Shown here piece by piece: positions 1-11,690 of a DNA stretch of 64,000 bases (the stretch's first letter is position 1; each line of letters begins with the position of its first letter). The translations under genes were made by a program, and so were the position numbers. The stretch spans positions 21,946,628-22,010,627 of the forward strand of contig JAKZAP010000010.1 in the NCBI GenBank assembly GCA_023053575.1. Reading direction: 5' to 3'. The stretch comes from Branchinecta lynchi (lineage: Eukaryota; Arthropoda; Branchiopoda; Anostraca; Branchinectidae). The notes beneath the pieces were generated by a model that had not been told where the DNA came from, did not search any database, and saw nothing but the letters and a program-made list of their open reading frames with translations.

Positions 1-245
1 TTTTTTATTCAGGCACTGAGCAATCTTCACCAATCTCAGCACTGCCCACTGAAAAGCCGCGTGTGTGTTGAGATTAAAATTTCCCGCGTCATAGTAGAAT
101 TTACGTTGTGGGGACCGCAGATATTCTGAGCTCATAACTAGAGCAGATAGTGGAACATAAAAATCCCTTTGCTGAATCCAAATAATTCAGTGTATTAAGT
201 TAAATGACACACAAATAAGTTGGCTTTTCAGTTAAACTTTAAGCC
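1..245. repeat. Interspersed repeat R1, copy 1 (cut by window edge)
   Basis: This stretch recurs almost colinearly at 9187-9440. Shared segments include the T-rich start followed by ATTCAGGCACT, the core CATAGTAGAATTTACG, and the end TTTTCAGTTAAACTTTAAG. Shorter pieces lie at about 3083-3152 and, inverted, at about 58600-58790. I see no coding potential and no clear terminal repeats, so its class is unknown. Its left end is outside the window. Confidence 0.75.
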
Positions 246-636
246 TGCTTGCAAATAAACAAGCTTAGAGTTGGTTTCAGGAAGTTATTACAAGCTAGGA
301 TAATAAGAGCAGGAGCTAGCTCTGTATTGCGGTAGCTACAACGCCATCTGGAGCGAAAATGATAAAAGAATCGTCACTAATAATAACTGTCGGGAACACA
401 ACCTGAAATGAGGTTGTTGACTCTACCTCGGCCAATTATTCGCGGCTCGTGACGTCATGAAAGAAATAGGGAAATTCGATTAAACTACTATGTAATATTG
501 CAGAATATATATGTGTATCTATATATATAGAGCCGAGTGGCCAGTGAGGCGCTGGATGCGTTTACATTTTTGGGCAGGGCCGATTAGAAATAGGAGAGAA
601 CCGAAATTAGCAGGATTTAACATTAATTTCTTCCAG
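246..636. other. No feature recognised
   Basis: AT-rich sequence with no repeat or gene I can support. If the exon at 637-879 is real, this would be the 3' part of its intron. Confidence 0.4.
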
Positions 637-879
637 TTGCGAAAGGCGATCGAGGACATCAATGCCGGCCTCTTGCGGCCACGGCTTGACACATTCAAAG
701 TAGATGGCGATAGTGATACTTCTTCGCCGGATACTGTTCCCGCGCCTAGTGAAACGACCTGCGGAACGGTGACTATTACAATTGAAGATACAGAGGAAGT
801 GAAAGAAAGAAATATTCGGCCTAGTGTAAGATTATACAAATATAGGCCAAGTGATGATTCTTTTGCCAAGGCAGACTAG
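637..879 (+). CDS. Possible terminal exon of an unrecognised host gene
   Basis: An 81-codon open stretch (stop TAG at 877-879) follows a good splice acceptor, TTAATTTCTTCCAG, ending at 636. Its composition is less AT-rich than the surroundings and the peptide is acidic and serine/threonine-rich in the middle (around DGDSDTSSPDTVPAPSE), ending ...RLYKYRPSDDSFAKAD. This looks like a hydrophilic C-terminal tail. I do not recognise the protein. The frame also stays open upstream to 511, so it could instead be a chance ORF. If real, the gene is on the plus strand and converges on TMEM19. Confidence 0.38.
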   Translation: MRKAIEDINAGLLRPRLDTFKVDGDSDTSSPDTVPAPSETTCGTVTITIEDTEEVKERNIRPSVRLYKYRPSDDSFAKAD

Positions 880-1842
880 GTCTAATGACATTTAGTCTAA
901 ATTCTTGTTTTGCAATTCGCCCGATCGACGTTCACCGCTTCCAAGCGGACAAGTTTCTGCCGCCCTTCCCCTGTGTCACTATCAACACTTGTCGGCAGAC
1001 ACATATATTTGCAATCTGCTTCCCGAGCTATGTAAAAAAATATATCCATAGTTTACTAGCTCTTTGTCTTGAGTGATGATAACGTGACAATGGAGGATTT
1101 CCAGAAACTATTCCGCTTGGGACGCTAAACTGAAACAAGGCAAATTGATAAGTGACCAAGAAAAGCGAATGGGAACTGTTCGGAGATTTTTTTTTCCATA
1201 ATTCCTGTGCGTGTGGATTAGGGAAGGGCCCATGATTTGTTTATCATCGATCTTAATTCCGAGGGCCCGTCACTACGTATACTCCAGTAGTTTAATATAA
1301 CATTTGGCGTTAAGCTTTTCGCATACTGTCCTATCTGCCCCATTCCGAACACTACTCTCCCATGGCGCTAGTAGGCTGAGAGCCAACAAGTTTTTGTTTA
1401 AAAAAATACACTTTATTTTTTATTTTGTCTATTCTTTTTACTACCCTTGTAGACTTGGCACGTGTAGATGGAAGGAGTGTAGATGTGACAGATTTGGTCA
1501 AGGTTTATTTTTGGCAAGCTTGTTTCAGTATCCTAGTGCTACCCTATTCCTTTACTGGTCGTGTGTTTTGTACTGCCTATAACTGTGAGTGTGAACCGGT
1601 GTAAACTGCCAGCTGTGATTTCTAAAACGGAGAGAAGCGGGATCGATAAATCCTACAATTTGTGGACTAGTATTTATTCAATTTTGTTCCTAATTGTTTG
1701 TCTGCCCTTTACCTTGTACGTGCAGTCTTACTATTTTTTTTAACGATACTCAGTATTTATTCTTACCGCCATTCTGTCGTTTTGATTATGTGCCTTGATT
1801 TCTGTGACACTTAGGCCCCCCAAGAGGTAGGTGTACACACAG
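880..1842. other. No feature recognised
   Basis: AT-rich, non-coding. A phrase near 930-1000 (CCAAGCGGACAAGTTTCTGCC) has a weak echo near 3760 (TCAAGCGGACTAGTTTCTTT), so some of this is probably decayed repeat. Confidence 0.4.
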
Positions 1843-2126
1843 AGTTTGTTCCACCCTTCTAACAATAGTTACTATTTCCGTTCCATCCTCACGAAACGTT
1901 ATTACGCTGATCGTTCCAACCTTCACGAAATCGCAACTGATAGTTACTATTTGCTTACCATGCTCGGGAGCATAGTAACTACGGATCTCTGTAACGTGAT
2001 TGGTCGGATTCGCCCGTGGCATGATATTGTGCTGGAAAATAGAAAAATTGTTCCAGCCTTCACGGCAAAAAGACAGAATTCGTGACATCATGCTTAGTAA
2101 TCACGGTAAGTAGGATGGAACACGCT
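1843..2126. mobile_element. MITE family M5, copy 1 (5-bp target duplication)
   Basis: A 284-bp non-coding element with imperfect terminal inverted repeats: AGTTTGTTCCACCC at the left and GGATGGAACACGCT at the right. It is flanked by CACAG and CGCAG, a 4-of-5 match. The interior holds repeated TAGTTACTA palindromes. Three further copies lie at 26909-27200, 60563-60865 and 63495-63797. Two of them have perfect 5-bp duplications, which fixes the ends. The superfamily is uncertain; some hAT groups make 5-bp duplications. Confidence 0.85.
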
Positions 2127-2372
2127 CGCAGATTCGCATGTAAAATGTGTATGACAAATTTCCGTTGAAATTCACGTGATGTGTCAAAACCTCAGAGTGA
2201 AGGAGGCTAGTCGCACGCGGCTGCGAAAACGGAATGTGTGTACACGTACTTTAATGTTACGAATAGACGATCAAGTTACTGGTCGGATTTTCTGCATATT
2301 CACCCAAGTGGAAAGGCCTCTCGACTGCGTACGGAATTGGTGAAAGTGCCGAAAATCCTGGTACCTGGTAGG

Positions 2373-2746
2373 AAGGGGCGTCACGACTGGGGGGGGGGAC
2401 GCTCCTCCCCCCAATGCTGTCGGCCAGTCGGTAAAAAAATAACCGAGCCGCGCGATTTTTCGTCAAAACAGTTGATTTTTTTCATGAAAACAGTCGTTTT
2501 TTCTGAAAATTGGTCGATTTTTCGTCAAAATAGTCGTTTTTTCTGAAAATCAGTGGATTTTTCTGAAAATCAGTCGATTTTTCTGAAAATCATTCGACTT
2601 TCCTGAAAATCAGTCGATTTTTTTCAAAAATATCATTTTTGTTGTTGAAAACAGTCATTTTTTTGCACAAAAAGTCGGTAAAAATTACCAGCCAGTCGGT
2701 AAATGCCTCGCCCTCCCCCCAACCATTTTGGCTAGTAACGCCTCTG
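2373..2746. mobile_element. hAT-type MITE (family H1), copy 1
   Basis: A 374-bp element ending in AAGGGGCGTCACGACT and, at the other side, GGCTAGTAACGCCTCTG; the family terminus is CAGRGGCGT. Flanks CTGGTAGG (2365-2372) and CTAGTAGG (2747-2754) match at 7 of 8 positions, the 8-bp duplication typical of hAT elements. The interior is a degenerate roughly 20-bp tandem repeat built on AAAACAGTCGATTTTTC. Non-autonomous; no transposase. Confidence 0.88.
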
Positions 2747-3334
2747 CTAGTAGGAATTCCAGTCGATAGTCTGTTCGGATCATAGTAGTGGCGACTGGAA
2801 GGTTTGGAAGCGGTTCTCAGCTTCTCCCGAGCCCAGTACTGCCGTAAGTTTTGATCATTTGACATTAGGTTAAGTTTCAGTCGTATTTATGCTAACGTAA
2901 GAATGGTCGCATTTTTTTTAAATAGATACGTTTCGTAATGTAAAGTTTTCAAGGTGCCAGGGGAGCAATTGGGACCTGCAACCGCGGATGGATTCATCTC
3001 TGCATCATATTCGTATCAACCTATTTCCCGGGCTGAGGGGGCCATTCTTGTCCCCTCTGAAATATCACGATTTTCTTTTTGCAGAATCCAAATAGTGTGT
3101 ATTCAATTAAAAGACACAACAATAAGCTTGCTTTTCAGTTAATCTTTAAAGACCCTAGCCCGCTTGGAAGCGAGGAATTGGAATATTACGTAATATAGCA
3201 TCTTCAGCGCAGTCCCAAGAGAAAATTCCTACCCTCTGATTAGGGATACACACTACTTTCTAGTGTAGTCTGATGCTCTCTGCATCGCAGCTGATAATTG
3301 GTCATGCTTGCTTTTGCTGGTCTTTCTGATTTAT
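2747..3334. other. Mostly unassigned; contains an R1 fragment
   Basis: The part at about 3083-3152 (GCAGAATCCAAATAG ... CTTTTCAGTTAATCTTTAAAG) matches the end of repeat R1. I see nothing else in this stretch. Confidence 0.5.
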
Positions 3335-3487
3335 TCGACTGTGCAAAACGGATACGTCAGCTGAATTTTATTCGAGCTACATTTCGGCCAAAACAAGTTC
3401 ACTTTTCCAACTTGAGCGGCTTTGAACCTGGAGAGGACCCTTGCCAAGAAGGGCCGAAATATATCTCTAATAAAATTCAGCTGAAGT
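3335..3487. mobile_element. Foldback element (family FB), copy 1
   Basis: Inverted arms: TCAGCTGAATTTTATTCGAG with a TTTCGGCC segment on the left, and GGGCCGAAATATATCTC with AATAAAATTCAGCTGA on the right. Between them lies the sequence GAGGACCCTTGCCAAGAAGG, which recurs in the foldbacks at 13821-13954, 54650-54760 and 58989-59626. Confidence 0.7.
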
Positions 3488-4043
3488 AATCTTTCTGATT
3501 CGTGCTGCTAACTGCGTTGCTGAAAATATGCTGAAACAAGAAGAAGGGTTTTCGGCAGACCTTTAAGACAAAATTTCGACAACAACACTTTTTAACCCAG
3601 GTCACGTAAAATCACTGGTAAGAATATTCAAAACGACACACACTGTTAAAGGCAAAAAGCAACAAAACTAATTAAAACATATCCTAGAATAACGAATAAC
3701 CTATTCCTTGCAAAGAAGTTTGAGTAGCCTAGTCCTCAATTCCCCATAGTACAGCCCAGCGCGTTCAAGCGGACTAGTTTCTTTAAATCCCCTCGTGTAT
3801 CACTATCAGCAATACTCTACATGACTAAGTACAAAACATGCCAGCGATCCTCAGGAAGAAGGAGTAAGCGTCTCCGTCACGACTCAAACACAACGACTAA
3901 AATCCTCTGTCAATCAATCACCGCGATCTTTGGCAGCAGCTGTGACAACACTTCTGCCTTTCTTCCGCTAGATACCCGGAGAGGCCGGAGATAATGCATC
4001 GACAAGGAGAGATTAGTCATCAGGAGTATTGTCAACAGTCATA
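3488..4043. other. No feature recognised
   Basis: Non-coding AT-rich sequence; I see no repeat structure. Confidence 0.4.
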
Positions 4044-4419
4044 AGTTGCGTTTTTACAGATAACATGTTATCTATTACCACGGTAAATGGATCTGCAATT
4101 AGTCGGTTTTGCAGTTACCGTGGTATCTGATATACAGTTGTTCTCCAAAAACGACAATTGCAGAAACTGCGCTTTTCGAAGTCATCCCGAAAGAAAAACT
4201 GATATTCAGTAACATCACTAAGTGCCAAACTTCTTTCCCGTAATTCCCATCCATTTGACAAAAACTGATGAAAGTGATATGACTTTTTCAGATACCACAA
4301 TTAGATACCACAGTACCTGGCTAGATACCACCACAACTGCAAAAACGCCTTTTGACCAAACTGCAAAATCGACGTTGGACCGTAGTTTCACATACCACGG
4401 TATCTGCAAAAACGCAACT
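4044..4419. mobile_element. Palindromic MITE (family P), copy 1
   Basis: A 376-bp element with terminal inverted repeats AGTTGCGTTTTTACAG and CTGCAAAAACGCAACT. Interior palindromes are of the type TACCACGGTATC / GGTATCTGATACC. A second complete copy is at 8159-8566, a truncated one at 53758-53880, and a terminal remnant at about 20228-20254. No convincing target duplication. Confidence 0.8.
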
Positions 4420-4445
4420 ATTGTAGACAAGACCTACGAGCTCAT

Positions 4446-6252
4446 ATGGCACTTGATACGAGTAGGTGGTACCTAAAAAGTAGACAAGAAACCAAAACAG
4501 GGCAAAAGACTTTTCTACCTTCAAAGTTTCAACCCTAAAGATCCATTAGTTTGGTCCCTACAAATACCAGCCACACGGTTTCCGGTACCCGCCTCCAACG
4601 TCCCCTACCGAGTCCGAATCTGGTTCGGACTTCGGACTACTAAATAGATAATCTGAAGCATTCTCTCTTACCACCTATTAAGTTTCACTCAAATCTGAGC
4701 GTTTTTTGGGAACTTCCCGTAATTCTCCCACCCCCCTCCCCCAGCGTGATCGGATTCAGTTCGGACCCTAAAATATGTCATCTAGGGCATGTGAGCTCTC
4801 TACATTCTAAGCTTCACTCAAATCGCTCCACTCGTTTGACCCCTATGCGAGCCAAAACGTTTCCGGGAATCCCCTTCCGGCTCTCCCCACTGTGGCTGAA
4901 TACCAATCGGAAACATAAATGTCCCATCTCTGACATAGCCTATCCACAAAGTTTCGGTTCCCACTTCACACCCCTCCCCTACCGTGACCAGATCCGATCC
5001 AGACACCAAATAACAAATCAAGGCCGCATTCTGTCCAACTTGCATCCTATTCTTTACCCCCCCCCTCCCCTCGTCCAACTCTCCTAAAGTGCCCGCATGT
5101 GGTTTCGGACGCATGTTTTGCTTGTCTAGGTCATCCGTTCTTATCACCCACTCGAATCGGACCACCCGTTCGCAACTTACGGAAGCCACTGATTTCCGGA
5201 TTCTCCTTCCCTCAACTCCCCAAAGATAGTCGGATCCAGGAACACAAGTTTTCCTAGGGCATTATGTCGGGTCCTTAAGTCATTAACAGACCTGCAAAGT
5301 TTCATTGTTCTTAGAATAGCTGGAACTATCGTAACTGGCGATCACCGGAATTCCTCCAACTCCCCCACAGAGCCCGATACGATCTGGTTCTGTCAATTAC
5401 GTGTCTAAGGCTAATGCTTGTTCTTGTGACCAAGTTCCATCCCAATCCTTCAACTCGATTTTCGGTCCACCCTTCAGTCCCCCCCCCCCCCCCACAACTA
5501 TCCGATTCGACCAAGACTTGACATGGAACATCTGAGACGATAGTTCTTTCTCCTTACAAGTTTCATTCAATTCCGATCACCCGTTCAAAAAGTATGCATG
5601 CCACCAGATTCCGGGCTCCCCATCTCTCCACTCCCCCCACAGTCGTTGGATCCAGGAAACGACTATTATCAAGTCAATCTGTTCGGGTCCCTGACATGTC
5701 TTCCAAGTTTCGTCGTCCTAGCACATCCGGAAGTACCGAACTAGCAGGATCACCGAAACTCCGGACCCCCCCCCCCCCTCGACCCCCCACAGTACCTGAA
5801 TCTGGTCTGGTTATGTCAAAGAAGTGTCTAGGACTTGTGCTGGTTCTTCCCACCAAGTTTCATCCCGATCCCTCCACTCTAAGCGTTTCCCAAGATTTCC
5901 GGTTCCTCCCCTCCAGCTCCCCCCTAAGTAACCGGATCCCGTTCGTATTTAAATTGGGTCGTCTGAGACACAGGGTCCTTCCAAATCAAGTTTCAGTAAG
6001 ATCCGATCACCCGTTCAAAAGTTATAAATACATCTATATTCCGGTCTGCCACCCCCTACTCCCCCCACGATGCTCGGATCGGGGAAGTGACTATTTCCAA
6101 CTTAATCTTTTGGGGTCCCTGATACGCCTGCCAAGTTTCATCGTCCTAGCTTATGTGGAAGTGCCCAAACTAGATAAACCTGGACAGACCGACCGACGGA
6201 CGGACAGAAATTGCGTTCGCTATATGGCACTTGGCCGGAGGGCAAGTGCCAT
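4446..6252. mobile_element. Internally repetitive element F4, copy 1
   Basis: An 1807-bp non-coding unit bounded by ATGGCACTTG (4446-4455) and its complement CAAGTGCCAT (6243-6252). The right end also forms a hairpin, GGCACTTG...CAAGTGCC. The interior is a chain of degenerate units of very roughly 150 bp, each carrying a CAAGTTTCATYC-like phrase followed by a C-rich run. The tail has ACAGACCGACCGACGGACGG. The design recalls the (GTCY)n mini-me elements described in Diptera, but homology is not established. A second copy lies at 49232-50477 in the opposite orientation. Confidence 0.7.
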
Positions 6253-6544
6253 ACAAATCAAGAATTTATTATTTCAGAAAGTAGTCCGCTTGGAGCAGTG
6301 ATCTGGAATACGGTGAACAACTAATACGTGTGATGATCAGAGTTTTGCTAGGCAATGAATTCCCATTACCTGACTGGTGCGCGCTCTGCGAGGCAACCGT
6401 TAAAGACCCGTACAGTTTTCATCATGCGTACGAGATGGTTTATTATCACATTGTTATAATCCTCGAACAACGGCGATCTTCACTCAGATTTCGGATATCC
6501 ATCTATGACTAAGTAAAAACGAATACTTATTGCTTTTTATCAGA

Positions 6545-6699
6545 TCACATAATGAGTTGCGCAATACTTGGGGTTACTGCAGCTGTGACAAGGCACGAAA
6601 GAAGATTCACAGAATGATTGTCTAAAACTGGATTACCACAAATGTGCTTCACTCCTGGGCCAGGGTATTCGACGATCCTACCAGATTCCTCATGGATCC
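6545..6699 (-). CDS. TMEM19: TMEM19, last coding exon
   Basis: This exon encodes the C-terminal 50 residues of a TMEM19-like (DUF92) multi-pass membrane protein, of poorly known function. The diagnostic segment is KHICGNPVLDNHSVNLLSC, aligning with KHI-G-P-LDN--VNL in the animal family. Stop TGA is at 6547-6545. The acceptor TTATTTCAG lies just before 6699. The exon enters with phase 1, as do the four exons before it, so the reading frame joins cleanly to the exon at 8594-8809. Residues are seen directly; the identity rests on my recollection of the family. Confidence 0.9.
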
Positions 6700-6859
6700 C
6701 TGAAATAATTAATATAAGTATATTCAAGTACTCAAGTACTCCTGACCTCCTTAGCTCTTTAGAGGCGTATTCTCGCCGTTCCCAGAGGACTCCTCGGGGA
6801 ATCAAGGGGAACGGCGAGAGTAGAGGGAGTACTCCACGCGGACTCCGCGTACGGAAAAC

Positions 6860-7360
6860 AGCAAAAACACGGGGAATGCTTCCAAAATGAATTTTATTCG
6901 ACAAAAAATATGAAGTTAACGAAACTAATCTGGATCCACTTTATTTTTGGTTTTGTTTATTCTTGTTGTTTTAATTAATTTTACATTGCACCAACACCAG
7001 CAAAAATTGATTTCCCTCCGAATCTGAAAGGGAGAACTTTTTTATGATGGCGGTGATAATCGGAGCATTCCCCGTCCATGGGGACTCGCGAGAATACGGG
7101 GAAAACAGCGAAAACACGGGGATGCTTCCAAAATGATTTTTTTTCGACAAAAAATATAAAGTTAACGAAACTAATCTCGATCCACTTTATTTTTGGTTTT
7201 GTTTATTCTGATGGTTTTAATTAATTTTACGTTGCACCAACACCAGCAAAAGTGATTTCCCTCCAAATCTGAAAGGGAGTCCTTTTTGATGATGGTGATG
7301 ATAATCGGAGCAATCCCAGTGGTGGGGACTCGCGAGAATACGGGGAGTGACCTCCTGGGA
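6860..7360. repeat. Two-copy tandem duplication, about 244-bp period
   Basis: The block starting ACACGGGGAATGCTTCC near 6867 repeats from about 7111 with small differences. Each copy includes AACGAAACTAATCT, CCACTTTATTTTTGGTTTTG, CACCAACACCAGCAAAA and GGGGACTCGCGAGAATACGG. Non-coding, and inside the last TMEM19 intron. Confidence 0.85.
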
Positions 7361-8158
7361 CAAATAAAAAACCCAGGGACTCCTCGGAGAACGGCGAGAA
7401 TGCACCTTGGGTATGTTACGAGCCAAAATTTTGCCGATGTCGCGAGTTCATGGCCAGTGTTGCCATCTGTTGACATTTGGCAGCAAAAAACAATGACATC
7501 CTGACGCCTACCAAACACGGTCCTTTTTTACTAGATATTAGAGAGATATCTTGCCTTTAAAGCTTTATGATCATATAATTTCGCTATTTTACGGCTTACT
7601 GGTCGAAGGGTTTTGGCTCGCCAAATTCTGCCGAATTCTGGCTGTCGAAGAAGTGGGAAACCTGTGACAAATCACAGAATTCGGCGACTAGTTTCAACAC
7701 TGCAAACGGAATGACGGTAATTCGAAGGATTTGTACATCTCGTCATTGTAAACGATCTGCGCAGCTCGTCGAAGCGGAATACTATAGTAATGGGATGGGA
7801 AGGGAGCTACCTCCTTAAGTGGGCTATCTACCAACATACTCCAGATTTTCGATGAGACAAGAACCCGTTCCTATTAATTTTTACCACAGCAGGCCTGGTG
7901 GGATGAAAGTTTTACAACAGATATTCGCGAGTAGCACGTATAGTTAAGAAATTCTGCGCCTTAAACGTAAGCTTGAGCGGTCTTTTAGCTACCGAGATGG
8001 TTTAAATTCAGGTATGGGAAAGTATGAGATTAAAGATGAAACCCAACTCTGCCTCTGGATTCGCCTGTGTCAGTGGTCAGAAAAAGGGAAAGGTATCGCC
8101 GGCTAAAGTTCCATATTTATAATCCACCCACTTAATCCAGGCCTGCACACAAGATAAT
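7361..8158. other. No feature recognised (TMEM19 intron)
   Basis: Lies between the last two recognised TMEM19 exons. I see no repeat or coding signal. Confidence 0.4.
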
Positions 8159-8566
8159 AGTTGCGTTTTCGCAGATACCATGGTATCTGATACCACGGTC
8201 TAAAGTCGTTTTTGCAGTTATCATGGTATCTGATACCACGGTCAAAAGGCGTTTTTGCAGTTATCGTGGTATCTGGCCAGTCGTCGGGGTATCAGATATT
8301 CAGATACTACGGTCTGACCGTGGTAACTGGTCGTGGTATGTGAAAAGTCATCTCACTTTCATCAAATTTTGTCAGATTGGTGAGAAAGAAGTTTAGCACT
8401 TAGTGATGTAACTGGATATCAGTTTTTCTTTTGGGATAGTGCAATTTCGGCAATAGTCGGTTTTGCAGAGCACCGTGTGTCAGATACCACGATAACTGCA
8501 AAAACGACTAATTACAGATCCAGTTACAATGGTAACAGATACCATGGTATCTGCAAAAACGCAACT
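8159..8566. mobile_element. Palindromic MITE (family P), copy 2
   Basis: A 408-bp element with ends AGTTGCGTTTTCGCAG and CTGCAAAAACGCAACT, and internal repeats of GGTATCTGATACCACGGT joined by TTTTTGCAGTTATC. It sits only 27 bp downstream, in TMEM19 orientation, of the donor site at 8593. Confidence 0.85.
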
Positions 8567-8593
8567 AATATCAAGAGAAATCAAAAGACCTAC

Positions 8594-8809
8594 CAGAAAA
8601 CTGAAACTTGGCCCCCAAGTACGAATCAATCAGGCTCCCCAGAAGACCGCTCAAAGCCCCAACAATAATAATGGGCCATTGGGTTGGGGCTGACGCTAAA
8701 ACGTTGGGATGAAGGCATACCAGTTCCGACAAGTAGAAACCCAAGGCCACAAATGCACCACCGGCTGCGCTAACGACGAGGCCAGCGAAAGTTACACCTC
8801 CATTTGTAC
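8594..8809 (-). CDS. TMEM19: TMEM19, penultimate exon
   Basis: A 216-nt exon flanked by acceptor CTTTCTTTTAG and donor GTAGGT, phase 1 at both ends. It encodes two hydrophobic segments: TNGGVTFAGLVVSAAGGAF and, further on, QWPIIIVGALSGLLGSLIDS ending in YLGAKFQFSG. The TNGGVT...GG-F and GLLGS-IDSYLGA blocks are highly conserved in TMEM19. The longer open frame read through to 8921 is intron. Confidence 0.93.
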
Positions 8810-8989
8810 CTAAAAGAAAGACTCGAGGGTCGCGGAACGTTTTTGGAGTCTGAAAGGGCATATGCCGATGAACAATTTGTAGCCTGTGTAGTTGTATGAT
8901 AGTTGTACGAAAAAGCTGCATCTAGCGATATGTAATAGTAAAGAGTACTATCATTTAATGTGCCTCAGACTGGGCAAATCTTAAAGTTT

Positions 8990-9112
8990 AACTGAAAAGG
9001 GCAGAGAAGGGACAGTCTTATTACCCCTCACTTATTCACTTAGATAGGCTTGAAGACCCGATGAAAATGCGTTACTTTGTTGCTCCACTATTCACGATTA
9101 ACCAACTTTCAA
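8990..9112. repeat. Interspersed repeat R2, copy 1
   Basis: Matches 59660-59800 in inverted orientation, for example CACTTATTCACTTAGA and GATGAAAATGCG. Class unknown. Confidence 0.6.
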
Positions 9113-9186
9113 ATAGTGGAATTTCCCTGTCAGATTTCTGGTACTACCTGTGTCGCATGCTTGACTAAAAAAAAATTTATGAAATT

Positions 9187-9440
9187 TTTTTTATTCAGGC
9201 ACTAAGCAGTCTTCGCCAAGCTTATCACCGACCATTGAAAATCCACGTCTGTGTGCTGATTCAAATAATCCGTGTCATAGTAGAATTTACGCTGTGGGGA
9301 CAGCCGTAGATACTCTGAACCTCACTACGAGAGCAGATAGTGGAAAATCAAAAAATCTCTTAGCTGAATCCAAATAACTCGGTGTATTCAACTAAATGAT
9401 ACAAAAATAAGTTTGCTTTTCAGTTAAACTTTAAGTATTA
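9187..9440. repeat. Interspersed repeat R1, copy 2
   Basis: Colinear with 1-245, from ATTCAGGCACTAAGCAG to TTTTCAGTTAAACTTTAAG. It follows R2 here, and both occur near each other again at 58600-59800, so R1 and R2 may be parts of one larger element. Confidence 0.8.
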
Positions 9441-9919
9441 GTATCCAGTAGCATCCTGTCTTGCTCTAGGAGCATCCAGTCTTGATAATAGTAGCATGCA
9501 GTAGAATGCAGCAACTTGCTACTTTTTCGTACAACTTCATACTACTATTCTGAGATAAATTTTTCATCGGAATTTGATCTCGTCCACCTCCATTCACAAG
9601 AGATGTACATTAGAAGGATACCCCAGTAGTCTCATTCCCCCCAATGGTAGTTTTCTCAGTTTTCCCTAGATTACGCGTGGTTACGACAAAATTATATGCT
9701 TTACGTAATCCTACTGGTAAACAATCTGCAATTAGCCTAATTAATATCTAAATGAAAATAAATCCCCATATAAAAATGTATTTTCCTCCCCCTATGTCTC
9801 CTTGGATGTGACACAAAACCTCAGGGTATCCGAGACAGCCAATCCTACTGGTCCTGTACCTTCTTGTCTCTTAACCTACTCACCACTGCGCTTTAAACAT
9901 TTTCTCTTATTCCATATAG
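9441..9919. other. No feature recognised
   Basis: Some short local duplications (AGCATCCAGTCTTG, AGTAGCATGCAGTAG) near 9440-9530; otherwise nothing supported. Confidence 0.4.
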
Positions 9920-10326
9920 ATAGATACTTTAATTTTAGCCGTTAGGCCATACACAAAATCATACATTTTTAAACACTTCGAGAGAGCGATTATATAAACT
10001 CACATGTAAAACGCTTTAAACTCCCACCACCAATAACTATTTACATCTCTTTAACGCTTCTTTGACAAAACCTGTAACTGCCATTATCGCTGACCGTGAA
10101 GATGACTTTAGGATACCAGGAAAGAGCAACCATCTTCACAAAAAAATCTTACTCTCAAATCCGAGAGCCCCTTGCATCTTGACAGGAAGTGAGACAGATT
10201 CTCCTCTTCCAAACCACATAACGAGCAAGTATAACATGACTTCGGGATTCGGGAATTGCTTTCAAATAATTTAACCCTACTCTTAAGAGGGAGACTGTTT
10301 CTCTCATTCCATATATGCAACAACAT
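9920..10326 (-). mobile_element. 3' end of a non-LTR retrotransposon (C-terminal zinc knuckle)
   Basis: The minus-strand frame 10326-10108 encodes a peptide with CSLCGLEEENLSHFLSRC. This CX2C...HX4C finger is typical of the C-terminal end of many LINE ORF2 proteins. The 3' end appears to be marked by a short GATA-type simple tail at about 9919-9930. The rest of the element is missing. Confidence 0.6.
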
Positions 10327-10609
10327 AAAATTGCCTTAACCTGCTGCGATCGTGACTCCTTTGATATACCTCAAACGACTCCAAATCGGCCGCCTACAAA
10401 GGCCTCAATATTGGCAGCAGGGTGTGTGGGGGGGGGGGAGAGCTTTAAACTATGGAACAGAAACAATTACGTAGGAAGAGTAACAATAAAGGGCAGCATG
10501 AAAGGCGATAATCCAACTATTAGGCGGCATTTTGTCGAAGCCCACATGGAGAATATATTGCCGGGCATGATTGCAGGAACAGTTTCTATCTATTATAGTC
10601 AATAGAAAA

Positions 10610-11690
10610 TTAAATTGAGCGCCGCCGGCAAAAATTTTCGAAATCCATTTTTTTTCTGTAGGCTAAAATTTAGCTGCTTCTTTTACAAATTCTATCATTT
10701 ACCCTTGATTGAATTCCGAGACTCTAAGAAGTTCCGGAAACCGGATGGAGTGACGTTCCGGCAGCATCAGCAACTGTAGTCTAGTCAATATACTACCTAC
10801 AATCACACAAATTGAGCGCCGCAGGCGAAATTTTTGTTTGCTTTTCCCTGCCAAATTTAATTTCAATCAAAATTCTAGCTTTTAATGTTTCGAAATCTCA
10901 ATCCTTAAACTGGCTGATGACGCGCCCTTCCACAAGTAGAGAATATTACGAAAAGTGCTGCAGGCGGAATTTTCGTAATATTTATGATTAGATATTCTTT
11001 TTGGGATCCAAAATAAAAGTAAGGACTGTCGATAATATCACAGATCATCCCTTTTGTCTGTGACCAGTGCTTCACTCGACCTCTTCTAAGTTTCGAGGTT
11101 CGTGGTAACTTCCAAATCCTGGCAATTCTAACGAATAAGTTACCGAATCCCAGTTATTATACCGACTAAGTTTAGACCAATAGCATGTTCGGGATTCTGT
11201 ATAACTACCGTATCCCGGTTATTATACCGAATTGTTTTGGTATCGAAAGACTACCGAACAATGTTCAGATTCGGTATACTTTCGTCGAAATTGGAACAAA
11301 GTCGGTATTCGTGGTTAACTTCCTACTCCTGGAAATTATACTGAACAAATTACAGAATCCCAATCATGATACCGAATAGTTTTGAACCAATAGCTTATTC
11401 GGGATTCTTTGTAACTTCGGAATCTCCATAAATATACTGAATAGTTCCGGCATCGAAAAATTACCAAATGATTTCAGCAAATTCTCTCACCAAATTCGTG
11501 ATAACTACCGAATACTGGCAATTATCCCGAATCCCGATCATTATACCGAAGAGATTTGTACAGATAGCCTATTTAGGATTCTGTGTAACTACCGAATCTC
11601 CGTAAACATATCTAACAGTTCTTGTATCGAAAACATACCGAACAATTTTAGTAAAATATTGGGCCTCCGGCCCAAAATTTTACCGAATCT
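10610..11690. repeat. Degenerate tandem-repeat element with TACCGAAT motifs
   Basis: From about 11100 to 11650, units of roughly 110 bp repeat with phrases such as TTATACCGAAT, AACTACCGAATCTCC and TTCGGGATTCTGTGTAACT. The leading part repeats AATTGAGCGCCG near 10612 and 10812. Small GC-rich hairpins lie near the ends (GGGCCTCCGGCCC at about 11662). Non-coding. The build resembles the F3 and F4 elements, without sequence identity. Confidence 0.55.

Noticed and set aside
5594..6301. 235-codon plus-strand ORF in the F4 element
   Set aside because: Lies wholly within degenerate tandem repeats; the PGQTDRRTDR segment is the translation of the GACC/GGAC simple repeat.
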